A DNA stretch of 32,511 nt from an uncultured Clostridia bacterium (GTDB taxonomy: Bacteria; Bacillota; Clostridia; Christensenellales; CAG-138), in the NCBI GenBank assembly GCA_947166925.1, contig CAMVGD010000017.1, forward strand, positions 1 to 32,511, in the 5' to 3' direction. The position numbers were made by a program, and so were the translations under genes. Position 1 is the first letter of the stretch. Every line of letters begins with the position of its first letter. Below the pieces are notes generated by a model. The model searched no databases. It worked only from the letters and a program-made list of their open reading frames with translations, and was not told the origin of the DNA. Of this stretch, positions 23,483-30,842 are shown in pieces.

Positions 23483-24904
23483 TTATTCGGAAAACAGGGA
23501 TTTTTTTGCCTGTTCCCAATACTTGTCCTGTTCCGAAAGCGGCAAATCCGCAAGTTCCTTTCCGTCGGCTGCCGCAAGCTCCTCCATTCTGCCGAATCGC
23601 CTGATAAACTTATCTGTCGCATCGTGAAGCAGCTGTTCGCCGTCCAGTCCGAGAAGCCGGATCACATTGACGATCGCAAACAGAAGATCTCCCGCTTCCT
23701 CATCGAGATCGCCCTCTCCGTTCATCGCCGCCCTGAGCTCGTCCAGTTCCTCGTACACCTTCGGCATGGCTTCCTCCGCGCTGTTCCAGTCGAACCCGAC
23801 TTTGCGCGCGCGCTTTTGGACCTTGCTGCTTCGCAGCAGCGCAGGAAAGCGCTTCGGTACGGCGCACAGGACCTCCTTCTGCGTCTTCTGGTTCTTTTCC
23901 TTCTGCTTGAGCTCGTCCCAGCGCTTCAGCACGTCGGCGCTCGATTCCGCCTTTTCCGTGCCGAACACGTGCGGATGGCGATAGATCATCTTTTTGACGA
24001 TGCCGTCCGCAACGTCCGTTTCATTGAACCGCCCCTGCTCGTCCGCGATCACGGAATGAAATACGACGTCCATCAGCACGTCGCCGAGCTCCTCGACGAT
24101 GTGCGCGTCATTCTGTTCGTCGATCGCGTCGTTCAGCTCGTAGCATTCCTCGATGAGATCGGCCTTCAGGCTCTCATGCGTCTGCTCGCGGTCCCACGGA
24201 CATCCGCCCGGCGCGCGGAGCCGGTGCATGACGGCGACGAGATCGTAGTATCCGTAGCGCGTACGCGTTTCAAACGCCGCGGGCTTCACGTACAGCACCG
24301 AGCCGGCAAACAGCGTCCGCCGCCGGTCGAGCTCCGAAAGCGGAAACGTGCGGTACGCATAGTGTCCGTCCGGCTGCAGGGTCGCAAGCGTGACCTGCCA
24401 GTCGTCCGGATAGATCTCGGAAAGCGCAAGCTTGACCTCTCCTGCGATGATCGGGCTGTCCAGCTCCTGCACAAGAAGCGGCACATCGGGATCGATCCGT
24501 TTCGGCAGCGTGCGCGCCGTAAAGGTCTGGGCGTCCTGGATCGCAGGAAACGCAGCCTTCGCATAGGAAACGCCCGGAAGCACGTCGACGCGGAAGCCCT
24601 TCTTTTTTGCGGCCTTCTCGATCGCCGGAAGCTGCGCAAAGCATCCGTCGCCCATGACGGCGTAAACACAGTCCCCGCCCGAGACGAGGCGCTCCGCGAT
24701 CGCGTCGTTCAGCGCATCGAAATCCGCGGCGGTCTCATACAGATCGTCCATCGAAACAAAGGCAAGTCCGGCGTCCGCGACCGGCTTTGCGGACGGATGC
24801 TCCGTTGTTTGCAGATATAAGGTTTTTGCGCAAAGGATCGCGTCCCACGCGGCGCGGGTCAGCGTTTTCGGCGTGGAAAGCGGTGAAATCGTGATTGTTT
24901 TCAT
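23483..24904 (-). CDS. mazG: MazG nucleoside triphosphate pyrophosphohydrolase with degenerate methylase domain (YabN type)
   Basis: The 473-residue protein has an N-terminal tetrapyrrole-methylase-like domain (about 1-215) and two MazG domains. MazG 1 is seen as GGCPWDREQTHESLKADLIEECYEL with EELGDVLMDVVFH; MazG 2 as EEAMPKVYEELDEL with EEAGDLLFAIVNV. MazG hydrolyses NTPs, preventing use of aberrant nucleotides. The usual glycine-rich GLGPGD motif at the methylase N-terminus is replaced by ISPLSTPKTLT, so the first domain is probably not an active methyltransferase. The ATG at 24904 was chosen because AAGGAG lies 5 nt before it; it begins 1 nt after the flippase stop. Confidence 0.93.
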   Translation of the reverse strand: MKTITISPLSTPKTLTRAAWDAILCAKTLYLQTTEHPSAKPVADAGLAFVSMDDLYETAADFDALNDAIAERLVSGGDCVYAVMGDGCFAQLPAIEKAAKKKGFRVDVLPGVSYAKAAFPAIQDAQTFTARTLPKRIDPDVPLLVQELDSPIIAGEVKLALSEIYPDDWQVTLATLQPDGHYAYRTFPLSELDRRRTLFAGSVLYVKPAAFETRTRYGYYDLVAVMHRLRAPGGCPWDREQTHESLKADLIEECYELNDAIDEQNDAHIVEELGDVLMDVVFHSVIADEQGRFNETDVADGIVKKMIYRHPHVFGTEKAESSADVLKRWDELKQKEKNQKTQKEVLCAVPKRFPALLRSSKVQKRARKVGFDWNSAEEAMPKVYEELDELRAAMNGEGDLDEEAGDLLFAIVNVIRLLGLDGEQLLHDATDKFIRRFGRMEELAAADGKELADLPLSEQDKYWEQAKKSLFSE

Positions 24905-24905
24905 A

Positions 24906-26543
24906 TTATCTCCTTGCAAAGCGGGCAAGCTTTCTGCCGCCCGGAATATAGGCGAGTTCTTCCTTGGTGAACATGGCGAACAGGAGTGTAAACAAGGCAT
25001 ATACGGCGATTGCGACGAAGACAGCGAGCAGTGTCGCCAGTCTTGACATCACGGGACCTTGGAAAAACGCCATACCCGACAACAGCTTCTGAACGCCCCA
25101 TGCAGCGCCGCCCATCAAGGCAGACGCCGCGATCGGTTTCAGGAAGGTATCAAGCACATTGAGTTTCGCCTTCGTAACTCTGAGCAGCGCGATCATATCA
25201 AGAATCCCCGCAACGCCGAAACACGCCAGATTCGAAAACACCGCGCCTAATACATTGATCTTCGGAATCGGAATGCAGACCAGATTCACTACGACCTTCG
25301 TGATGCCGCCGATCAGCAGGAACAGGATCGGCAGCCAATGCTTACGCATGCCCTGCAGAGCGCCGGTCGCCGTCTGTGCGAGAGAAATGAAAATGACTGT
25401 GAATGCAGCAACGTGCATCAGCGGTTCGGCAATCGCCAACGCATCGAAAAAAGCAGGATCGTTTCGCATATACAGGAATTTGATGATCGGTCCCGCCAGT
25501 ACGGACAAGCCGACGGCACACGGGACGCCGATCGCCATCGCGATCTTCAGCCCCAGCAAAGACAGATGCTGCATATCTTTTTGATCACGGCGGGCGCGCG
25601 CGGCCGAAATCGCCGGCACGATCGACATAGATATGCCGACGGTCATCGTGGCCGGAAGGTTGATAAGGGAACGCACGTAGCCCGAAAGCGCTGTAAAGCT
25701 GAGTTCTGCTGCGCTGTTTGTGAACCCTGCCTTTATCAGAAGATGTTCGATCATGAATGAGTCAAGCTGGTTGGCAAGCGGAAGAATCGAAGCTCCGATC
25801 GTGATCGGAACAGCGATAACCAGAAGATTGCCGAGAACTCTTTCATTCGGATGGGGATCTTCGATGACCGCAGTATATGCTTTTCTCGTACGCAGATAGA
25901 ATATGATTATGATGACAAGCGCGAGGATCTCCGAGATCGTTACGCCGAGAAGCAGTCCCGCTGCGCTCGCGGCGTATCGAAACTCCGAACCCTCAAATCG
26001 CCGGTACAGATACCACGTGAGAAACAGTCCGAAAATAAACTTGAATACCTGCTCGGCAAGTTGGGATACGCTGGTCCCCGTCATGCGCTGAAGCCCCTGC
26101 AAATATCCGCGGAACGCACAGATCACGGAAACGAACAGCAGCGCCGGCGCAAGCGCCATCAGAGAATAACGGATACCGTCTTTTGCCTTGAGCAGCTCGG
26201 TACCGATCCAGTCCGCGCCGAAAAACATAAACGCAGATGTCACCGCGCCGATGAGAAGGAGCAGCAGAAGAGAACGCCGGAACACACGCTTTGCACCGTC
26301 GTAGTTGCCGACAGCGGCACGCTCCGCGACCATACGGGAAATTGCCGTCGGGAAGCCGGAACTCGAGATAATCAGAAGAAGCGAGTAAGTCGGAAAGACT
26401 TTCTCGTAAAAGTACAGACCTTTTTCCTGAAAAATACGGGTTGCAAAAACGCGAATCAACAGGCCGATCACTTTGCAGATGACTCCCGCGATCGTCAGAA
26501 TTGCCGCGCCTTTTACAAATGAGGTTTTCTTGTTGGCTTCCAT
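24906..26543 (-). CDS. SpoVB/MurJ-like lipid flippase (MOP superfamily)
   Basis: The 545-residue protein has about 14 hydrophobic helices and the polysaccharide-biosynthesis flippase pattern: KGAAILTIAGVICKVIGLLIRV at the N-terminus, GFPTAISRMVAERAA, and FRGYLQGLQRMTGTSVSQLAEQVFK. Relatives (SpoVB, YabM, MurJ, Wzx) flip lipid-linked cell-wall precursors outward. Linkage to mazG and hup matches the B. subtilis yabM-yabN type neighbourhood. No Shine-Dalgarno sequence precedes the ATG; instead a -10 box ends 6 nt upstream, indicating a leaderless transcript from its own promoter. Sporulation-specific use is inferred only. Confidence 0.92.
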   Translation of the reverse strand: MEANKKTSFVKGAAILTIAGVICKVIGLLIRVFATRIFQEKGLYFYEKVFPTYSLLLIISSSGFPTAISRMVAERAAVGNYDGAKRVFRRSLLLLLLIGAVTSAFMFFGADWIGTELLKAKDGIRYSLMALAPALLFVSVICAFRGYLQGLQRMTGTSVSQLAEQVFKFIFGLFLTWYLYRRFEGSEFRYAASAAGLLLGVTISEILALVIIIIFYLRTRKAYTAVIEDPHPNERVLGNLLVIAVPITIGASILPLANQLDSFMIEHLLIKAGFTNSAAELSFTALSGYVRSLINLPATMTVGISMSIVPAISAARARRDQKDMQHLSLLGLKIAMAIGVPCAVGLSVLAGPIIKFLYMRNDPAFFDALAIAEPLMHVAAFTVIFISLAQTATGALQGMRKHWLPILFLLIGGITKVVVNLVCIPIPKINVLGAVFSNLACFGVAGILDMIALLRVTKAKLNVLDTFLKPIAASALMGGAAWGVQKLLSGMAFFQGPVMSRLATLLAVFVAIAVYALFTLLFAMFTKEELAYIPGGRKLARFARR

Positions 26544-26549
26544 GCGAAC

Positions 26550-26578
26550 AGTATAGCAGATACGGCGCTGCTTTTCAA
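26550..26578 (-). promoter_or_regulatory. Promoter of the flippase gene (leaderless layout)
   Basis: On the minus strand TTGAAA (26573-26578), a 17-nt spacer and TATACT (26550-26555) are followed by 6 nt and then the ATG. The -35 overlaps the stop codon of the upstream M14 peptidase gene. Confidence 0.65.
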
Positions 26579-27843
26579 GTGGAGAGTACGGCGGTAAGGA
26601 TCCCCTCGTTTTCGGCGTACAGCGCGGGCAGATCGCCGACCGGCAGCGGGTTCGTTCCCCTGCCCGCCTCGATCGTGAACGCGTTTGCCCCCATCGAATC
26701 GATCATCCAGTCCTTGTATCCGGCAAAGCCGCTGTCGTACGGCACGTCGGCGACCGTATATCCGGACGCCGCCGCAAAGCGTTCCGCAAGCGCGCGCGAG
26801 CCCTGCGGCGCTTTTCCGCGGTATTCCCAGTAGATCTCCCCGCCCTGCGTGTGATACGCGATCGCGCGGTCATACCGTTCCTTCACGGACAGCGCGTACA
26901 TTGCGCGGTCCTCCGGCGCCTCCAAAGGACGCGTGCCGACGTAATCGCGCGGACCGGGACGCGTAAAGCCCGCCGCAAACTTGATCGCGCGCGCATTTTC
27001 CCATCCCGCCGGATACCCGAGGTTGAGATCGACGCCCGAGATGTTCGCCTTCCATCCGGACGGGAACGGGATCCCGGGATAAAACGCGGACAGCGCTCTG
27101 GCGCTCTCATAGAAGCTGTCGCCCTCCGAAAACGCGCCTGTCACAAGATCGACGCCGTCCGGATTGACGAGCGGCACGAGCGTCAGCGTCGACGATCCGT
27201 ACAGCGCCCGCGCCGGTATGCCGCCGATCGCGCCGTTTTCGGCAAACGCTTTTGCGTAGCGCTCCAGAAACAGCAGCACGAGCGGCGTCGTGATCCATTC
27301 ATTGGCATGATGCGCGGCGTTCACACCGACGCGCAGGGATCCCGCCCCGATGCGGACCGCCTCGATCCGGCGTCCCGATACGCTTCTGCCGATCGTGTAC
27401 CGCACGAGAAACGGATACCGGAGCAAAAGCCCCTCAAGCACGCATGCTGTCAGAAACGCCGAATACGGAAGATCGGTGAAGACGACGTCGAAGCCGAGCG
27501 GGACGGTGACCGTTTCGCCCGGTTCAAACCGCGCAGAGGGGTTTGCGGTCCGGATGCGCGAGGGCTCGGTCCCGAACCGCTCCGCAAGCGTTTCGGCGGT
27601 CTCGCCCGGTCCGATCGGAACGAACGTCGAACCTACCAGATGCGGATACAGCGCAGCCCAGGTCAACCGGTCCGCCGCGCCGTCGGAACGGACGCCGTAT
27701 CGGTCCTGCAGCCGCACAAGCGCGCGCTCGGTGCGCCGTCCGAAGATCCCGTCGACTTCTCCCGGCTCCTCCCCCGCGCGTGAAAGCGCGGTCTGCAGGT
27801 ATTGAACGAATAACCCCTTGTCCCCGAATCGAAGCGTCTGCAT
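26575..27843 (-). CDS. M14-family zinc peptidase with PG-binding and LysM-like domains
   Basis: The 422-residue protein has an N-terminal peptidoglycan-binding domain 1 (about 3-65; KGLFVQYLQTAL, DGIFGRRTERALVRLQ), a LysM-like segment (about 73-117; PGETAETLAERFGTEPSRIRTANPS) and an M14 carboxypeptidase domain (about 125-415). Zinc ligands are probably His179, Glu182 (HHANEW) and His331 (AYHTQGG). Glu392 (FTIEAGRG) is the catalytic residue. The layout matches gamma-D-glutamyl-diaminopimelate endopeptidase I of spore-formers, which cleaves peptidoglycan stems. No signal peptide is present, as in that enzyme. GCGGAGGAAAG precedes the ATG. Confidence 0.92.
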   Translation of the reverse strand: MQTLRFGDKGLFVQYLQTALSRAGEEPGEVDGIFGRRTERALVRLQDRYGVRSDGAADRLTWAALYPHLVGSTFVPIGPGETAETLAERFGTEPSRIRTANPSARFEPGETVTVPLGFDVVFTDLPYSAFLTACVLEGLLLRYPFLVRYTIGRSVSGRRIEAVRIGAGSLRVGVNAAHHANEWITTPLVLLFLERYAKAFAENGAIGGIPARALYGSSTLTLVPLVNPDGVDLVTGAFSEGDSFYESARALSAFYPGIPFPSGWKANISGVDLNLGYPAGWENARAIKFAAGFTRPGPRDYVGTRPLEAPEDRAMYALSVKERYDRAIAYHTQGGEIYWEYRGKAPQGSRALAERFAAASGYTVADVPYDSGFAGYKDWMIDSMGANAFTIEAGRGTNPLPVGDLPALYAENEGILTAVLST

Positions 27844-27891
27844 AGCTTTCCTCCGCCGTTTTTGAAATTCTATGCGATTTTATCCTGAAAT

Positions 27892-27995
27892 AGATCCTTC
27901 GCTTCGCTCAGGATGACACTTCTTTTGCACTTGTCAATTTGAGGAGGCGCTGCCGACGAAGAATCCTTCAGATCCTTCGCTTCGCGCAGGATGAC
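27892..27995. repeat. Dispersed-type intergenic repeat (GATCCTTCGCTTCGC…AGGATGAC)
   Basis: A 26-nt sequence at 27892-27917 is repeated at 27970-27995 with one difference (CTCAGG versus CGCAGG). Between them lie AGGCGCTGCCGACGAAGAATCC and related segments. I recall near-identical sequences dispersed in intergenic regions of many bacterial genomes, but did not check. It occupies most of the 208-nt gap between the M14 gene and uraA; no gene is seen in it. Confidence 0.75.
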
Positions 27996-28007
27996 GGGCA
28001 AGCGGAC

Positions 28008-28038
28008 GCAAAAAGCCCGCTCACGCGGAGCGGGCTTT
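28008..28038 (-). terminator. Terminator of the pyrR-uraA operon
   Basis: On the minus strand an 11-bp stem AAAGCCCGCTC/GAGCGGGCTTT with a 5-nt loop ends in TTTTTGCG. It lies 13 nt beyond the uraA stop. Confidence 0.9.
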
Positions 28039-28051
28039 GCAATCGTTCGGA

Positions 28052-29431
28052 TTATTCTTCGGTTTTTTCTTCGGTTTCCAGTCCCATCGTCGCCTCGAGC
28101 GGCTCGACTTCGTCCGCATGCTTCTTGCTCATGCCGCCGAGGATCAGGTTCGTCAGGATGCCGAGGATCAGCGCACAGGCGACCGTGGTAATCTTGACTT
28201 CGCCGAATTCCACAAACAGTCCGCCGACGCCCGCGATCAGAATGACGGAGACCACGAACAGGTTGCGGTTGTTGTTGAGGTCGATCTTCTGGATCATCTT
28301 AAGACCGCTGACCGCGATGAAGCCGTACAGCGCAACGCAGACGCCGCCCATGACGCATGCCGGGATCGTCGCAAGGAACGTCGCGAACGGTCCGATGAAG
28401 CTGATCAGGATCGCGAGAATCGCGGTGTACAGGATCGTGATGACGGAAGCGTTGCCGGAGATCGCGACGCAGCCGATGGACTCGCCGTAGGTGGTGTTCG
28501 GGCAGCCGCCGAAGATCGCGCCCGCGAAGGAGCCGATGCCGTCGCCGAGCAGCGTGCGGTGGAGACCGGGATCCTTGGTGAGATCGACGCCGACGATCGA
28601 GGACAGGTTCTTATGGTCCGCGATGTGCTCCGCAAAGACGACGAACGCAACCGGAACGTACGCGACTGCGATGGTTGCGATGTAGGATGCGTTGATTTCG
28701 CTGAAGCCCTTATATGCCTTCAGGAACGTGAAATCCGGCACCCAGGAAATGTTCTGGAAAAGAGAGAAGTTGATGACCTTAAGCGCTTCGTTGCCGGTTG
28801 CGTTGCCGATCACGGTGAAGATCGCCGCAACGATGTAGCCCGCGACGATACCGATGACGAACGGGATCATTTTGAGCATCTTTTTGCCGTAGACCGAGCA
28901 GATCATGGTGACGGCGAGCGTCACAAGACCGCAGACAATGCAAACGCCCTTGGAAGCGGTGGCGCCGTTGCCCATGAGATCGCCGATCGCGTTGCCCGCA
29001 AGCGAAAGACCGATGATCGCGACGATCGGTCCGATGACGACTGCCGGCATGATCTTGTTGATCCATCTGACGCCTGCGAACTTCACGACGATCGCGATGA
29101 TCACGTAGACGAGACCCGCAAACAGCGCGCCGATGATCAGTCCGAGATAACCGAGCTCAACCGAGGAGACTGCGCCGGCAAACGCGGCGAGCATCGATCC
29201 GATGAACGCGAACGAGCTTCCGAGGAAGACCGGGCTTCTGAACTTCGTGCAGAGCAGATAGACGAGCGTGCCGACGCCTGCGCCGAACAGCGCCGCGGTC
29301 TGGCTCATGCCGTTGCCGATGATCGCCGGGACCGCAATGGTCGCCGCCATGATCGCGAGCAGCTGCTGCAATGCAAAGAGCAGCACCTGACCGAACTTCG
29401 GTTTGTCCTTGATGTTGTAGACCAGATTCAT
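28052..29431 (-). CDS. uraA: Uracil permease (nucleobase:cation symporter 2 family)
   Basis: The 459-residue protein has about 14 hydrophobic segments typical of UraA/PyrP transporters. Signatures are FALQQLLAIMAATIAVP near the N-terminus, AEHIADHKNL with the nucleobase-binding Glu in TM8, and GDGIGSFAGAIFGGCPNTTYGESIG around TM10. It imports uracil (possibly xanthine) by proton symport. It lies 66 nt downstream of pyrR with GGGAGG before the ATG, in the same transcript, so it should be controlled by the pyr attenuator. A weak hairpin lies in the gap between the two genes. Confidence 0.94.
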   Translation of the reverse strand: MNLVYNIKDKPKFGQVLLFALQQLLAIMAATIAVPAIIGNGMSQTAALFGAGVGTLVYLLCTKFRSPVFLGSSFAFIGSMLAAFAGAVSSVELGYLGLIIGALFAGLVYVIIAIVVKFAGVRWINKIMPAVVIGPIVAIIGLSLAGNAIGDLMGNGATASKGVCIVCGLVTLAVTMICSVYGKKMLKMIPFVIGIVAGYIVAAIFTVIGNATGNEALKVINFSLFQNISWVPDFTFLKAYKGFSEINASYIATIAVAYVPVAFVVFAEHIADHKNLSSIVGVDLTKDPGLHRTLLGDGIGSFAGAIFGGCPNTTYGESIGCVAISGNASVITILYTAILAILISFIGPFATFLATIPACVMGGVCVALYGFIAVSGLKMIQKIDLNNNRNLFVVSVILIAGVGGLFVEFGEVKITTVACALILGILTNLILGGMSKKHADEVEPLEATMGLETEEKTEE

Positions 29432-29497
29432 AATGTACCTCCCTGTGTCCTTTTATTATGATGTGTCTATTGAGAAGCCTTTTGGCTGTTCTCCGTG

Positions 29498-30037
29498 TCA
29501 GTTGTCGTTTCTGTACAGCGCGATCTCGTTTCTGCCGTCGATCTCCTCGACGCGGACGCTTACGAATTCGCTTCGCGCGGTCGGCACGTTCTTGCCGACA
29601 AAGTTTGCGGCGATCGGAAGCTCACGGTGTCCGCGGTCGACGATGACGCACAGCCGGATCGCGGCGGGTCTGCCGAGGCGGATGATCGCCTCCATCGCCG
29701 CGCGCGCGGTCCTGCCCGTGTAGATGACGTCGTCCACAAGGATCACGACCTTGCCGTTGACGTCGAACGGGACGTCCGTTCCGTGGACCTGCGGCGTCGG
29801 AAACAGCTCCTTTAAGTCATCCCGGTACAGCGTGATGTCCAGCGCGCCGAGATACACCCGAATGTCCGAAAAGCGCTCGATGTTCGCCTTGATCCGCTCC
29901 GCAAGCGGGACGCCGCGGCGGCGGATCCCGACGAGGTACAGCTCCTCCGCGCCTTCGTTCTTTTCGATGATCTCGTGGGAAAGACGCATCAGCATGCGTT
30001 CCATCGTCTTTTCGTCGACCAGAATATGCTCGTTCAT
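29498..30037 (-). CDS. pyrR: PyrR, pyrimidine operon attenuation protein / uracil phosphoribosyltransferase
   Basis: The 179-residue protein has full family length with the PRPP-binding motif VVILVDDVIYTGRTARAAMEAI (about 97-118), the N-terminal segment LVDEKTMERMLMRLSHEIIEKN and LVGIRRRGVPLAERI. With UMP or UTP bound, PyrR binds leader RNA and promotes termination; it also has uracil phosphoribosyltransferase activity. GGGAGG lies 5 nt before the ATG. The binding site and terminator are visible in its own leader (30055-30140), so autoregulation with uraA is expected. Confidence 0.96.
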   Translation of the reverse strand: MNEHILVDEKTMERMLMRLSHEIIEKNEGAEELYLVGIRRRGVPLAERIKANIERFSDIRVYLGALDITLYRDDLKELFPTPQVHGTDVPFDVNGKVVILVDDVIYTGRTARAAMEAIIRLGRPAAIRLCVIVDRGHRELPIAANFVGKNVPTARSEFVSVRVEEIDGRNEIALYRNDN

Positions 30038-30054
30038 CGCGTCCTCCCTTCATG

Positions 30055-30082
30055 AAAAAATCCTGCCGTACGCGCGGCAGGA
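30055..30082 (-). terminator. Attenuator terminator in the pyrR leader
   Basis: On the minus strand TCCTGCCG/CGGCAGGA with a 6-nt loop is followed by six T, and it ends 18 nt before pyrR. Its 5' arm CCTGCCG can pair, with one bulged A, with CGGCAAGG at the 3' end of the PyrR-binding site. This gives the alternative antiterminator. Confidence 0.85.
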
Positions 30083-30110
30083 CAGAATACGCCTTTTGTG
30101 TGGCTATGGA

Positions 30111-30140
30111 CCTTGCCGGCATCTCGTACCGAATTAAAGG
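30111..30140 (-). promoter_or_regulatory. PyrR-binding RNA loop (anti-antiterminator)
   Basis: On the minus strand the 30-nt segment starts CCTTTAATTCGG, has the GAGA core in the loop (TACGAGATG) and ends CCGGCAAGG, closely following the PyrR-binding consensus (UUUAA…GGUCC-GAGA-GGCCG…AAGG). It lies about 73 nt upstream of pyrR. Two consensus loop positions differ (TACGAGATG for usual TCCAGAGAGG), so affinity may vary. Confidence 0.75.
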
Positions 30141-30157
30141 ATTCTTTGATTTTTGAC

Positions 30158-30186
30158 ATCATACCACACGATATTGATTTTGTAAA
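30158..30186 (-). promoter_or_regulatory. Promoter of the pyrR-uraA operon
   Basis: On the minus strand TTTACA (30181-30186), a 17-nt spacer and TATGAT (30158-30163) give a predicted start near 30151 and a leader of about 114 nt that contains the PyrR site and attenuator. Confidence 0.75.
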
Positions 30187-30253
30187 GGGGGGATCCGTAT
30201 ATATTTTGTATCCTTCGATTTTCTGGAAATCCGTGCGAATGTGCATTTTGCCC

Positions 30254-30282
30254 TTGTGAAAACGTGCTCTATATGCTAAAAT
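30254..30282 (+). promoter_or_regulatory. Promoter of the DUF4364-pcrA operon
   Basis: TTGTGA (30254-30259), a 17-nt spacer and TAAAAT (30277-30282) lie 22 nt before the DUF4364 start, which has TGGAGG 7 nt upstream. It is divergent from the pyrR promoter. Confidence 0.65.
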
Positions 30283-30304
30283 ATGATATCTATGGAGGTA
30301 TGAT

Positions 30305-30835
30305 ATGCCATACTTTACGCACGGAGAAACCAAGAACAAGCTTATCCTTTTATATATCTGCGCACGCGCGGAAGCGATCCCGACCCGCGCGCAGCTCTAT
30401 CGCACCGCGATCCTGAATTCCGAAATGGAATATTTCGCCTTTGAGGAAGCGCTCGGCGAGCTGATCGAGGACGGACTTCTGACCGAGGTGCCGAAGCCGT
30501 TCGGGAACTGCATCGGCGTTACGGATCCCGGGCGGGAGGCGCTTCAGATGTTTGAAAAGAGCATCCCGCAGGACGAGCGAAAACGGCTCGGCGCGTATCT
30601 TTCGGAGCACCGGAACGAATTTCTGCACGAAACGCAGATCTCGAGCCGCATTGAAAGGACCGACGAAGGCGTTGTCCTGCATCTTCTGCTGACCGAAGCC
30701 GGTCGCGTGATCCTGTCCGTGTCGCTTGCCGCGGCGAGCGAGGAGCAGGCGATGAAGATGCGAAGCCGCTGGGAGAGCGCAAGCGAGCCGATCTATAATT
30801 TCATCTGGGACACGCTTTCAAAAGAACAGCATTGA
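30305..30835 (+). CDS. DUF4364 family protein
   Basis: The 176-residue product spans a DUF4364 domain: TKNKLILLYIC near the N-terminus, a winged-helix-like segment (FAFEEALGELIEDGLLTEVP), GVTDPGREALQMFEKSIP, and a C-terminal beta-rich half ending WDTLS. The N-terminal half resembles a winged helix, so DNA or RNA binding is possible, but function is unknown. GGAGG precedes the ATG. It is followed after 7 nt by pcrA, so the two are co-transcribed. Confidence 0.85.
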   Translation: MPYFTHGETKNKLILLYICARAEAIPTRAQLYRTAILNSEMEYFAFEEALGELIEDGLLTEVPKPFGNCIGVTDPGREALQMFEKSIPQDERKRLGAYLSEHRNEFLHETQISSRIERTDEGVVLHLLLTEAGRVILSVSLAAASEEQAMKMRSRWESASEPIYNFIWDTLSKEQH

Positions 30836-30842
30836 GGACACT

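Noticed and set aside
28037-29461. A 474-codon plus-strand open frame opposite uraA.
   Set aside because: It is the antisense shadow of a clear transporter gene, extremely rich in Asp and Arg, and has no ribosome binding site.
29432-29497. A second attenuator between pyrR and uraA.
   Set aside because: The hairpin (GAGAA…TTCTC with GCC/GGC inside) has a bulge and no T-run, and there is no PyrR-binding consensus next to it.
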